From Conexibacter sp. S30A1 (lineage in GTDB: Bacteria; Actinomycetota; Thermoleophilia; Solirubrobacterales; Solirubrobacteraceae): 64,000 bases of DNA. This document shows positions 8,119 through 16,468 of this stretch, one piece after another. A program made the position numbers and the translations under genes. The notes under the pieces were generated by a model. It did no database searches and was not told where the DNA came from. It saw only the letters and a program-made list of their open reading frames with translations. Position 1 is the stretch's first letter. The number at the start of each line of letters is the position of its first letter. Location: contig NZ_CP097127.1 in the NCBI RefSeq assembly GCF_023330665.1, forward strand, positions 1,984,001 through 2,048,000, written 5' to 3'.

Positions 8119-8886
8119 CTAAGCGGCGGCTTGGCCGCCGTCGACCGGAACTAGGATGCCGTTGATATGTGACGGCGCGTCGAGTAGCAGCCACACTCCC
8201 GCGGCAGCTACTTCGTCGGGCGTGGCAAGGCGCCCATTCGGTGCCTGATCGATCAACACCTGCCGGCCGAGCGAGACGTCGTCTGGATTGATAGCGGCGG
8301 ACACACGCGCCCCCATCGCTGTATCGACCGCACTCGGGCAGACGCAGTTCACGCGGATGCCGCTGGTGGCATATTCGAGCGCGGCCGCTCGCGTCAGCCC
8401 CATCACGGCATGTTTCGACGCACAGTATGCCCCGAGGGTGGCAGCCCCATGCCATGCGAGGTGCGAGCCGGTACTGACCACCGCACCTCCTCCGCCCTTC
8501 ACCAGAACCGGGATAACGTATTTCAGGTTCAGGAATACGCTCCGCGCGTTGACACTCATCACGCGGTCGTAGTTGGCTGTGGATGCCTCCCCGGACATTG
8601 CGAACTCGCCTTCGATCCCAGCGATGTTGAAGACCCCGGCGAGTCCACCCCAGCGATCGACGGCCTCGGCAACGTAGGCCCGAACGTCGTCCTCTCGACT
8701 GGCATCAGCCGGCCTGAGCACGAGTTCCCCACCACCTGAACCCGCGTCGACGGCGCGGGCGAGCGTGGCGTGGTCTAGGTCAACGGCCATAACGTTGCCG
8801 CCGCGATCAGCGATCTGCCGAACCGCAGCAGCGCCGACACCACCGGCGGCCCCTGTGACGATGTAGCTACCAGCACTTTGAGACAT
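8119..8886 (-). CDS. SDR family oxidoreductase
   Basis: Classical SDR, 255 residues from ATG 8886, which is preceded on the reverse strand by GAGGGAGAGCC; an upstream in-frame start at 9033 adds 49 residues without homology character and is rejected. The motifs TGAAGGVGAAA, NIAG, a Ser in STGSHLAWHG and YCASK are all present, so it should be a functional NAD(P)-dependent oxidoreductase. It resembles the rightward 6407 SDR along its full length, which points to a duplication followed by inversion or separate recruitment. It is divergent from the CocE-type hydrolase operon. Confidence 0.88.
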   Translation of the reverse strand: MSQSAGSYIVTGAAGGVGAAAVRQIADRGGNVMAVDLDHATLARAVDAGSGGGELVLRPADASREDDVRAYVAEAVDRWGGLAGVFNIAGIEGEFAMSGEASTANYDRVMSVNARSVFLNLKYVIPVLVKGGGGAVVSTGSHLAWHGAATLGAYCASKHAVMGLTRAAALEYATSGIRVNCVCPSAVDTAMGARVSAAINPDDVSLGRQVLIDQAPNGRLATPDEVAAAGVWLLLDAPSHINGILVPVDGGQAAA

Positions 8887-8996
8887 GGCTCTCCCTCTTG
8901 ACTTTGCCTCGGGCGTCCGACATTGGCGCACCGCCACAGTGCGGGCGGCCTGCCAGCGAGCTTCATGTGGCGCACCAGCCGGATCCGAGTCTTTGC

Positions 8997-9026
8997 TTGA
9001 CAACTCCTCACATATAATCGTAGAGT
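8997..9026 (+). promoter_or_regulatory. Promoter for the CocE/FAD-oxidase operon
   Basis: TTGACA at 8997-9002, an 18-base spacer, then TAGAGT at 9021-9026, the same -10 hexamer as at 4765. A TATAAT also lies in the spacer (9013-9018) but at the wrong distance. Confidence 0.5.
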
Positions 9027-9038
9027 CTGACAATCAGG
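9024..9038. promoter_or_regulatory. Candidate operator at the 9105 operon promoter
   Basis: The bases AGAGTCTGACAATCAGG include the core GTC-T-GAC with partly matching flanks (toward ATTGTCNGACAAT), overlapping the -10 and the start of transcription. The reverse-strand half GATTGTCAGA matches GATTGTCCGA at 4783-4792 in nine of ten positions. Confidence 0.4.
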
Positions 9039-9104
9039 CAAGTCGGCTGCAAGCCGATACTCGCTGATCTTCAGACGGCCGAGCATGAGTAGAGGAGGCA
9101 GGAT

Positions 9105-10862
9105 TTGAGAATTTCTGAGGCGTCAGAGGCGGAGCGAAGCATGGTCGCCGACGGGATGCGAATTGACTACGACGTCCCGATCGAGATGGACGATGGCCTG
9201 GTTCTGCGATGCGACGTGTTTCGCCCAGTCCAAGATGGCCGGTTCCCGGTGATCATGACGCTCGGGCCCTACGCCAAGGGCTTGCCGTTTCAGACTGGAT
9301 ACTCAGGGATGTGGAAGACGATCGAAGCTAACTATCCCGAAATCCTGCAAGGGTCGACGAACAAGTACCAGAACTGGGAGACGTGCGACCCCGAGAAGTG
9401 GGTACCCGACGGCTACGTGTGTGTTCGCGTCGACTCCCGCGGCGCGGGACGCTCACCGGGCTACCTTGATGTCTATTCGCCGCGCGAGACGCTCGACTAC
9501 TACCACTGCATCGAGTGGGCTGGCACTCAGAGCTGGTCAAATGGGAAAGTAGGACTGCTCGGCATCTCCTACTACGCCGTCAACCAGTGGCTTGTGGCCC
9601 AGCTGCAGCCGCCCCACCTCGCTGCCATTTGCCCGTTCGAGGGCTATCAGGACTTCTATCGCGAATGCAACCGTCATGGAGGCATCCTGAACACGTTTAT
9701 GCCGGAGTGGTTTCCGGTCCAAGTGACCTCCGTGCAGTACGGCAACGGCAGCAGTGTTGTCAACCCGAACACCGGGGTTCTTGTTGTTGGTGGTCCAGCA
9801 CTGTCGGAAGAAGAACTCGCTGCGAACAGAAGTGACCTGCCTGGCGAGCTCCGCTCTCGCGAGCTTGACGACCCGTGGTACCGCGCAAGATCTGCAGAAC
9901 TCTCGAAGATCACAGTCCCGCTGCTGTCCGCGGCGAGCTGGACCCATTCGCTACATGAGCGTGGAAACTTCGAAGGCTACCTCGGCGCAGCGTCGGAGCA
10001 GAAATGGCTGGAGGTTCATGGTCTTGAGCACTGGACCGTCTTCTACACGGACTACGGCGTCGACCTACAGAAACGATTCTTCGGTCACTTTCTAAAGGGC
10101 CTCGATACAGGCTGGGATAAGCAGCCTCCGGTTTCGCTGAACCTCCGCGCGGTCGACGGCACCTTTGTTCAGCGTGGCGAGCAAGAGTGGCCGTTGGCTC
10201 GCACTCAGTGGACCCGGCTGTATCTCGACGCGGCCGACAGCACGCTGCTCCGCGACCGTGGTGACGACGATGCCGCGGTCCAGTTCGCCGCACTTGGCGA
10301 CGGTGTCACATTTCTGACGGAACCACTTGTTGATCCGCTTGAGATCACTGGCCCTTGCGCGGCCAAGCTGTTTGTCTCCTCCTCGACCGAGGATGCCGAC
10401 GTCTTCGTTGTGCTCCGGGTACTGGATCCCGAAGGAACAGACGTCGCCTTCGTAAGCGCTCAGGATCCTCGCGGAGTTATCACGAAAGGCTGGCTGCGCG
10501 CCTCGCACAGGAAGCTCGACCACGAGCGGTCGATGGACTATCGGCCATATCATCCACACGACGAGAAGCAGCCACTCGTGCCCGGCGAGAAGGTGGAGCT
10601 TGATATTGAGATCTGGCCCACCTCAGTGCTGATCCCCAGTGGTTATCGGCTCGGAGTTACTGTTCTGGGCCGCGACTTCACGTGGCCTGGGGCCGGCCCT
10701 TGGCCGCAAATCTACGGAATTGATATGCGCGGCGACGGGATCTTCCATCACAATGACCCAGGCGACCGCCCTGAGTCCCTGTTCGGTGGGACGACCACCC
10801 TGTACACCGGCGCTGCCAGTCCGTCGTATCTTCTGCTCCCAGTAATCCCAGAACGCAAATGA
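9105..10862 (+). CDS. CocE/NonD (X-Pro dipeptidyl-peptidase) family hydrolase
   Basis: Alpha/beta hydrolase with a C-terminal jelly-roll domain, 585 residues, related to cocaine esterase and S15-type X-Pro peptidases. The start is TTG 9105 with AGGAGG at 9093-9098, six bases upstream. The oxyanion/nucleophile segment is VDSRGAGRSPG followed by GLLGISYYAVNQ with the Ser nucleophile; the His is in LEVHGLEHW. The usual acidic segment GGWxD reads AASWTHSLHERGN, a form that defines a subgroup rather than a clear loss. It probably cleaves an ester or amide of an imported compound in the cytoplasm (no signal peptide is seen). It overlaps the next gene by four bases. Confidence 0.88.
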   Translation: MRISEASEAERSMVADGMRIDYDVPIEMDDGLVLRCDVFRPVQDGRFPVIMTLGPYAKGLPFQTGYSGMWKTIEANYPEILQGSTNKYQNWETCDPEKWVPDGYVCVRVDSRGAGRSPGYLDVYSPRETLDYYHCIEWAGTQSWSNGKVGLLGISYYAVNQWLVAQLQPPHLAAICPFEGYQDFYRECNRHGGILNTFMPEWFPVQVTSVQYGNGSSVVNPNTGVLVVGGPALSEEELAANRSDLPGELRSRELDDPWYRARSAELSKITVPLLSAASWTHSLHERGNFEGYLGAASEQKWLEVHGLEHWTVFYTDYGVDLQKRFFGHFLKGLDTGWDKQPPVSLNLRAVDGTFVQRGEQEWPLARTQWTRLYLDAADSTLLRDRGDDDAAVQFAALGDGVTFLTEPLVDPLEITGPCAAKLFVSSSTEDADVFVVLRVLDPEGTDVAFVSAQDPRGVITKGWLRASHRKLDHERSMDYRPYHPHDEKQPLVPGEKVELDIEIWPTSVLIPSGYRLGVTVLGRDFTWPGAGPWPQIYGIDMRGDGIFHHNDPGDRPESLFGGTTTLYTGAASPSYLLLPVIPERK

Positions 10863-12223
10863 GCGTGCTAGAGGCTTCTGGAGCCGTCGTGCTCCGCCCA
10901 GGCGACACCGCCTACGACGAGGTGCGGCGGGTCCACAACGGAATGATCGACAAGCGCCCGGCCCTGATCGTAAGGTGCCTGACCACCGAACACGTGGCCG
11001 CGGCCGTTCGGTTCGCTCGTGCAAGGTCGCTTGAGATATCCATCCGTAGCTGCGGCCACAACGTCGCCGGTCGCGCTGTCTGCGACGGTGGCCTAATGAT
11101 CGATCTCAACCTCATGAAGGGGGCCACCGTCGATCCGAACGCGCGCACCGCTCAAGCCCAGCCTGGGCTCAATTGGGGCGAATTCAATGCTGCCACGCAA
11201 AGGCACGGCCTGGCCGTCACGGGTGGCACCATCTCCACAACCGGGGTCGCAGGGCTAACGCTTGGAGGTGGCTTTGGCTGGCTGATGGGGAAGTTCGGCT
11301 TCGCTGCTGACAATCTCCTGTCCGCAGAGGTCGTCACCGCGGACGGCGCCATACTGACCGCTAGTGTGCACGAGCACCCAGACCTTTTCTGGGCGCTACG
11401 CGGTGGAGGCGGCAACTTCGGGGTCGTGACGTCTTTTACCTTCAAGCTGTATCGCGTTGGTCCCATCGTCACAGGTGGCTTTAACTTCTGGCCGTATAAG
11501 CGGGCGAAGGAGGTGTTGGCACTTTTTCGAGAAGAGTCGGCAAAGATCTCGGATGACATGAGCCTCGTCGCCGCCCTTGTCAGGTCGCCAGACGAGCCTC
11601 ATGAGCCGCTTGCCGGAATCATTGCCTGCCACGTCGGTCCAGAAGATGTCGCGACGCGCGAGCTGGCAGCGATCCGAGGATTTGGTGAGCCGGTCGTCCA
11701 AGCGATCATCCGAAAGCCGTACGAAGACGTCAACTCACAGTATGACTTCGGATTCCCGAATCGAGCTCTCAACTACTGGAAGTCGAGCTTCCTAAAGCGA
11801 CTACCGGACGACGCGATCAGTAGCATGGTCGCGGACTTCGCGCGCTGCCCATCTCACATGAGTATCTTGATGCTGGAGGATGTACATGGAGCTGCGACGC
11901 GTGTACCAACCGCTGCGACAGCGATTCCGCACCGCGCGGCCGGATTTAATCTGCTGATTCCATCTGTGTGGTCGAATCCGAGCGAGACCGCACTCAACGT
12001 CGCTTGGACTCAGGACACGTTCGCGCGCCTGAACCCGTTTTTTGCGCCGGGACGTTATGTCAACTATCTTGACGACGACGAGGCCCAAAGAGGTGGGGAT
12101 CCCGTCCGTGCCGCATATGGCGCCAACTATGAGCGCCTAGTCGAGGTGAAGACAGCGTACGATCCGGAAAACGTGTTCCATCTCAACTACAACATTCCGC
12201 CGCGAAAGTCGGCAACGCGGTAG
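10859..12223 (+). CDS. FAD-dependent oxidase, berberine-bridge/6-hydroxynicotine-oxidase type
   Basis: FAD_binding_4 plus BBE protein of 454 residues. The His in RSCGHNVAGR matches the residue that links covalently to FAD (8-alpha-histidyl). The Cys used by bicovalent members is absent (GGGFGWLMGKFG), so a single covalent link is expected. The C-terminal BBE segment is ENVFHLNYNIPP. These enzymes oxidise alcohols, sugars or amines with oxygen. The GTG/ATG overlap with the CocE-type gene (ATGA) suggests that the esterase product is its substrate. No twin-arginine or Sec signal is visible, so it is probably cytoplasmic. Confidence 0.9.
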   Translation: MSVLEASGAVVLRPGDTAYDEVRRVHNGMIDKRPALIVRCLTTEHVAAAVRFARARSLEISIRSCGHNVAGRAVCDGGLMIDLNLMKGATVDPNARTAQAQPGLNWGEFNAATQRHGLAVTGGTISTTGVAGLTLGGGFGWLMGKFGFAADNLLSAEVVTADGAILTASVHEHPDLFWALRGGGGNFGVVTSFTFKLYRVGPIVTGGFNFWPYKRAKEVLALFREESAKISDDMSLVAALVRSPDEPHEPLAGIIACHVGPEDVATRELAAIRGFGEPVVQAIIRKPYEDVNSQYDFGFPNRALNYWKSSFLKRLPDDAISSMVADFARCPSHMSILMLEDVHGAATRVPTAATAIPHRAAGFNLLIPSVWSNPSETALNVAWTQDTFARLNPFFAPGRYVNYLDDDEAQRGGDPVRAAYGANYERLVEVKTAYDPENVFHLNYNIPPRKSATR

Positions 12224-12798
12224 GCAAAGCAAGTTTTGCTGAAGCTGGCGCGGTTGAGTCGTCAGCTTGGTCGAGTGCGTCTCAGTCGGCATCAATCGGT
12301 CAGGGACAACCGAGCCCGCTCGCGTAAACTACGACGGGCGTACGCGGCCCGCCAGCACTCTAACGAACTACATGAGAGCGGCAGCTTGCAGTGGCCACGG
12401 CGCGGCGGCGCGAGTGCCAGTCCACGTCGCAACAGTGGGGCCAACTCAGAGCGGCTCTCTCACGACACGCAACGTCTGTAGAGACGTCCCGGTCCGTCTC
12501 ACTAGCAACAACAGTGAGCACCACCACTCCGGGACCAAGCTGATGACCCCAAGCATCGTTCACCACGGCCGAGCCCAGACAGTCCACGCAGCCCGCGCGC
12601 AGGTGCGCGCAGCAGCCTGAGACGCAGCACCCGAGCAGTTCGGCAACAAAACAACGGTCACGCCAGCAGTGCCAACCGCCGCCTAGATCAGCAGACCCGA
12701 CAGCCAGGGGCTCGAACACTAAATTCGACGACCAAATACCTCACCCAGCTCGACAGGCTTCGGCGGCGCATCCGACTGCCCCGACCGATCCCACACCG
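12224..12798. other. 575-base gap without recognisable gene
   Basis: This is the convergent spacer between the FAD oxidase and the glycerate kinase. Open frames on both strands (up to about 119 codons) have unnatural composition, no ribosome-binding sites and no motif. I see no clear promoter, repeat or hairpin. Confidence 0.5.
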
Positions 12799-13896
12799 TC
12801 AGCGATGAGCCCCATCCAACACGCACCCTTGAGCTCCGCGGAGCTCAAGCCCCAACCGCCGGGCTGCCAATCGAATCTCCGCCAGTGTCGTTGCAACAGT
12901 GACGGATGCGATACCAGCAATGGATTCATGTCGGCGCAGACCAACGCTCCCGGCAATCGCGTGCGCCGGGACTGTCGTCGCGCTTGCCCGGCGTCCGATT
13001 TCGCCGACGATTTTCCCCATAGCTGACTGACTGTCGACGCACCCCTCGCCTGTAATGGTCGCTGTTGCCCGCGCTAGTCGATGGTCGAACTGCACCGCAC
13101 TGAGCACGTGTGCCGCGCCAGCGGTGAGCTCTGCGTCAAGGGCCGCCCAGAGCGCGCCTGCAAGCCCACCGGCCGCACCGGACATGGGCACGCCCAGTGG
13201 GTTCCGCGGCAACCTCGCGGCTTCGGGCGCTGCAAGCCGCTGCAACTCTCTGACCTGCTCCGGTCTGGCGCCCTTCTGTGGGCCGAAAATCCGTGCGCAG
13301 TCCTCCCATGTGGTGTCAACGTCGCAGAGGACGGTTAGTGACGCTCCGCGCAGACCACCGCTGCTACTAATGGCGGCTAGGGCGCCACGCCCGTAGTCAA
13401 CGGTCGCCGACCCTCCGGCCGCCACCAAAACGTGTCGTGCGCCCAGCTCGACCGCAGCTACGATCAAGAGCCCGGTACCCTCTGTCGAAGACTGCATGAC
13501 ATCACGTTCGGAATCGGAGAGCAGTGAGAGACCGCTGGCAGATGCGGCTTCCACGACAGCAACAGCCCCGTTGCCGAGAAGCGCAACGGACCCGTAGATC
13601 GGACGTCCGAGCGGGTCTGTTGTGGGGAAGCTGAGCACTCGGCCGCCGCCTGCGTGCAGGAGTGCGCTTGCAGTGCCTTCCCCTCCGTCGGCGACTGGGC
13701 ACAGGTCGCAAGACCAACCAGCATCACCGACCCCAGCCCCGATCGCTGCGGCCACTCTCTCGGCAGTAAAAGTCCCCTTGAACGAGTCAGGTGCCACAAG
13801 AATGGACCGCGAACGCTCAGGCGACGCCGTCGACGGCCCGACTACTAACTCGGGCGCGACACCTGCCCGTGAGTAGTTGCCCGTCACCAAGCCCAA
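12799..13896 (-). CDS. Glycerate kinase
   Basis: Glycerate 2-kinase family (GarK/GlxK type), about 365 residues. The hallmark segments are LVAPDSFKGTFTAERVAAAI near residue 33, CPVADGGEGTASAL, VAAGGSATVDYGRGAL (in most homologues GGSATNDGG) and ITGEGCVDSQSAMGKI. It phosphorylates glycerate with ATP, feeding lower glycolysis. The ORF opens with TTG 13896; the conserved protein starts about 30 residues later, so the true start is uncertain (GTG 13887 is also possible). The C-terminus departs from the family in its last 20 residues. It is the last gene of the sugar-acid dehydratase operon, 51 bases downstream of the UxaA gene, which fits a pathway ending in tartronate semialdehyde and glycerate. 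Confidence 0.87.
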   Translation of the reverse strand: MGLVTGNYSRAGVAPELVVGPSTASPERSRSILVAPDSFKGTFTAERVAAAIGAGVGDAGWSCDLCPVADGGEGTASALLHAGGGRVLSFPTTDPLGRPIYGSVALLGNGAVAVVEAASASGLSLLSDSERDVMQSSTEGTGLLIVAAVELGARHVLVAAGGSATVDYGRGALAAISSSGGLRGASLTVLCDVDTTWEDCARIFGPQKGARPEQVRELQRLAAPEAARLPRNPLGVPMSGAAGGLAGALWAALDAELTAGAAHVLSAVQFDHRLARATATITGEGCVDSQSAMGKIVGEIGRRASATTVPAHAIAGSVGLRRHESIAGIASVTVATTLAEIRLAARRLGLELRGAQGCVLDGAHR

Positions 13897-13947
13897 AGTC
13901 GCTCGTCCGCCGCGGAAGTTGGGATGACTGTAACAGCGACCACGCCG

Positions 13948-15105
13948 CTATTGAACCCTGCGGACCGCGAACTCTCGATGCCCGTGCACCTCAGAGCATG
14001 TCAGGACTCCGGAGGCCGCGGCAATCAACGCGTTGTAGATAGACTCGCCAACCGACGTCAGGGTCTCGGTCCCAATTGCAATTCCGCCGGCATCAATATC
14101 GATATCGCCAGGCATGTTCCCGAAGACAGCCGAGTTGGTCGAAATCTTGACGCATGGCGCAATGGGTGAGCCGGTAGGGGTTCCGCGACCCGTCGTGAAC
14201 GCCACCAACTGGCAGCCACCTGCGACGAAGCCTACCATCTGCTCGATGTCGTGTCCGGGTGTGTCCATAATATATAAGCCTGTCCCTCTCGGCGACCCCG
14301 CGTATTCGAGCGTACCGGAAATCGCGGCAGTTCCAGCCTTGCGCGCTGCGCCGAGCGACTTCTCTTCGATTGTTGTCAAGCCGCCGGCTATGTTGCCAGG
14401 AGTTGGCTGTGCGCCGCGGATATCTATACCAAGTCCCTTAACAGCGTGCTCGAAGGCGTTGATGAGCTCGACAATCTCCTGGCCTATCTCTGGAGTGACG
14501 GCCCGTGCCGCCAGGAAGCGCTCGGCGCCGACCAACTCCGGCACCTCCCCGAGGATGGTAGACGCACCCTCAGCGACAAGCCGGTCGCTAGCGATGCCTA
14601 GAGCAGGATTCGCAGTTATACCCGACCACCCGTCCGAGCCTCCGCACTCAAGACCAACGACGAGCGCGGAAATCGGCATTGGCTCTCGCGATGCCGCCGC
14701 AGCCATCACCAGTTCAGATGCGACCGCACGCGCGGCCTCGGCGGTGCTGACCGTACCACCGTGCTCAGACATGGCGACAACGCTGACGCGCTGCCCGCGG
14801 GCCGAGAGCTCATGAGCCAGCTGCTCATCTCGTGAGTCCACAGTGATAAGGAGAACGGCCCCTACGTTCGGATTCGCCCCAAACCCTGCGAGTGTTCGCG
14901 TTATCACCCCAGCGTCGGGATCCCCAGGGAGATTCTCCCACTCGTGAGCGACCGCAACCACCGCTGGCAGGTACTGCGCAACTAATTCTGCGGCGCGGTT
15001 CGCAGCTGCCCGGGCGGGGAGTACGAGGACATGGTTTCGTACGCCCCACTTGCCGTTATCTCTAGGATATCCAGTCAGCATCCGCACAAGTTCAGGCCCG
15101 GTCAC
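13948..15105 (-). CDS. UxaA/GarD-family dehydratase large subunit
   Basis: Altronate/galactarate dehydratase C-terminal family, 385 residues, complete. The diagnostic segments are GYPRDNGKWGVRN at the start, LECGGSDGWSGITANPA in the middle, and TTGRGTPTGSPIAPCVKIS near the C-terminus. It should remove water (or in the SuyB branch, sulfite) from a hydroxy acid, working with the SAF small subunit at 15953. Its start overlaps the preceding short paralogue by four bases. With a glycerate kinase downstream, an aldaric-acid route (galactarate/glucarate type) is plausible, but sulfolactate sulfo-lyase SuyB has the same architecture, so substrate is unresolved. Confidence 0.9.
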   Translation of the reverse strand: MTGPELVRMLTGYPRDNGKWGVRNHVLVLPARAAANRAAELVAQYLPAVVAVAHEWENLPGDPDAGVITRTLAGFGANPNVGAVLLITVDSRDEQLAHELSARGQRVSVVAMSEHGGTVSTAEAARAVASELVMAAAASREPMPISALVVGLECGGSDGWSGITANPALGIASDRLVAEGASTILGEVPELVGAERFLAARAVTPEIGQEIVELINAFEHAVKGLGIDIRGAQPTPGNIAGGLTTIEEKSLGAARKAGTAAISGTLEYAGSPRGTGLYIMDTPGHDIEQMVGFVAGGCQLVAFTTGRGTPTGSPIAPCVKISTNSAVFGNMPGDIDIDAGGIAIGTETLTSVGESIYNALIAAASGVLTCSEVHGHREFAVRRVQ

Positions 15106-15947
15106 ATCGTGACCGAGAGCCGATCGAGCACGAAGTCGACTGAGCCACGTCGCTCAGATGCGGTCAGCCGACCCCGACATACGTCGCCTACACGGTCCGC
15201 GACCAGCGCCGCCTGCTCACCGACAGGCAGGCCGTACGCCCCCAGATCAAAGTCATCTCGCAGCATCGTGTACGTCTCGCGATCCCGCGCGACCGCGACC
15301 ACGGGACAGCCCGCGAACCCCAACGGCGCCTCGTGTCCACCGCAGAGCGACACGATCAGCTGCGCGCCGAGCGCAGCGAGTCGCAGGTGGGCCGCGCCAC
15401 CGCGCGCGCCGTCAACCACGGCGACGGCGGCGCCCCGCAGTTCCATCTCGCGCACGAGTGGCTCAACCAGCTCATCGTCCGAGCGGTCGAGGCCCACCAA
15501 GAGCCGTCCTGGCTCAAATATGCCTGAGGCCTCGCGGTGTAACTCCGCAAGGCGAGCTTCCACGATCTCGCGTCCCCGCGCGATTGCCGCTGTCGTGCCA
15601 CCTGCGCGCTGGATGCCAACGTAATCGACGTTCACCCGGCGGCTGCTAATCGCCTGTGCGAGGCTCTCGCCAGCAATGGTCTCGCAGCCCAGTCCCACCA
15701 GCAGGACCGCCCCGATGTTCGGGTTGAGACCCACGCCCTCAAGCGAATCACGTGCGTGGCGCAAGTCATCACCGACGTGCAGGCAGCCGTGCTGATGTGT
15801 GATGGCTAGCGCATCCGTGGCGGCAGCGATGTCACGCGCAACACGCGTCGCACAAACGACCGACGGGAGCACAAGCATGTGGTTGCGAATGCCTACTCGC
15901 CCATTCGGGCGCTCGTACCCCTCCGGCTGGAACGGCGCTATCGCCAC
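15102..15947 (-). CDS. Short UxaA-like paralogue lacking the middle catalytic segment
   Basis: 281 residues from GTG 15947 (starting VAIAPFQPEGYER); the longer frame to 16079 overlaps the SAF gene and is rejected. It keeps the UxaA N-terminal signature GYERPNGRVGIRNHMLVLPS and, near the C-terminus, a segment like the family's PVIKV...TYxxMxDDMD part (CPVVAVARDRETYTMLRDDF). The central CGGSDxxSGxTAN block and the TTGRG block of the neighbouring full-length protein are missing, so it is about 100 residues shorter. It may be a structural or regulatory subunit, or a decayed duplicate; the intact frame and four-base overlaps argue for retained function. Confidence 0.75.
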   Translation of the reverse strand: MAIAPFQPEGYERPNGRVGIRNHMLVLPSVVCATRVARDIAAATDALAITHQHGCLHVGDDLRHARDSLEGVGLNPNIGAVLLVGLGCETIAGESLAQAISSRRVNVDYVGIQRAGGTTAAIARGREIVEARLAELHREASGIFEPGRLLVGLDRSDDELVEPLVREMELRGAAVAVVDGARGGAAHLRLAALGAQLIVSLCGGHEAPLGFAGCPVVAVARDRETYTMLRDDFDLGAYGLPVGEQAALVADRVGDVCRGRLTASERRGSVDFVLDRLSVTM

Positions 15948-15952
15948 AGCAC

Positions 15953-16258
15953 TCAACCAGCCTGGGGCCCTGGAAGGCGAGCGCTCGCCACGTTGTGAAC
16001 ATGCACATGACAGCCTCGCGGGATCGAACATGTCGCCAGTCCAATCACTTCGCCATACTTCAGTACCGGCTCGCCGCAACCGATTTGCCTCAGCGCGACT
16101 TTGTGGCCGGCGAGGATCTCGTCAACAATCACGACGACGGTCTGAGCATATTCGACGGTCTCCCCAGGCGCGAGGTCCATGAGCGCGACCAGCACATTGT
16201 CCGCTGGATCGACCGCAATCACCCGCCGCCTGCCGCCAGCCCCTGGCTCACTTGCCAT
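15953..16258 (-). CDS. SAF-domain dehydratase small subunit (UxaA N-terminal/SuyA type)
   Basis: 101 residues from ATG 16258, matching the small SAF subunit or domain of altronate dehydratase: AVDPADNVLVALMDLAPGETV, then ILAGHKVALRQIGCGEPVLKYGEVIG and the closing HVHVHN. These proteins bind the substrate or metal together with the large UxaA-type subunit. It ends six bases before the GTG of the short UxaA paralogue, so it leads the operon SAF, short UxaA, UxaA, glycerate kinase. No Shine-Dalgarno site is obvious, and an upstream start at 16330 is possible but has no family similarity. Confidence 0.82.
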   Translation of the reverse strand: MASEPGAGGRRRVIAVDPADNVLVALMDLAPGETVEYAQTVVVIVDEILAGHKVALRQIGCGEPVLKYGEVIGLATCSIPRGCHVHVHNVASARLPGPQAG

Positions 16259-16402
16259 AGCTGCGGAGGACTTCGGTCGATGTCCGTCGCCAACGGCCAC
16301 ACGCCAGCCAGTACGGGGTCGCAGCAGCACCGCAGAGCGTCGAAGCAGGCTGGACAGTTAGCGCAAACGCTACAAACATGGGCTCAAGGCGTATAGTACT
16401 AC

Positions 16403-16431
16403 TTGACGCGTTGAGTAGGGGCCGATATCGT
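16403..16431 (+). promoter_or_regulatory. Promoter for the HisD-like gene
   Basis: TTGACG at 16403-16408, a 17-base spacer and TATCGT at 16426-16431, followed by a GAGGAGG ribosome-binding site before ATG 16469. The region 16259-16468 is divergent; the opposite-strand promoter for the dehydratase operon was not identified. Confidence 0.45.
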
Positions 16432-16468
16432 AGACGGTGCCGAGAGGGACGACGAGGAGGTCGGCTTC

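Noticed and set aside
9013..9018. TATAAT as a -10 for the CocE operon
   Set aside because: It is only ten bases from the TTGACA; TAGAGT at 9021-9026 has correct spacing.
12267..12620. 117-codon frame in the gap after the FAD oxidase
   Set aside because: No ribosome-binding site, no motif, overlapping alternatives on both strands.
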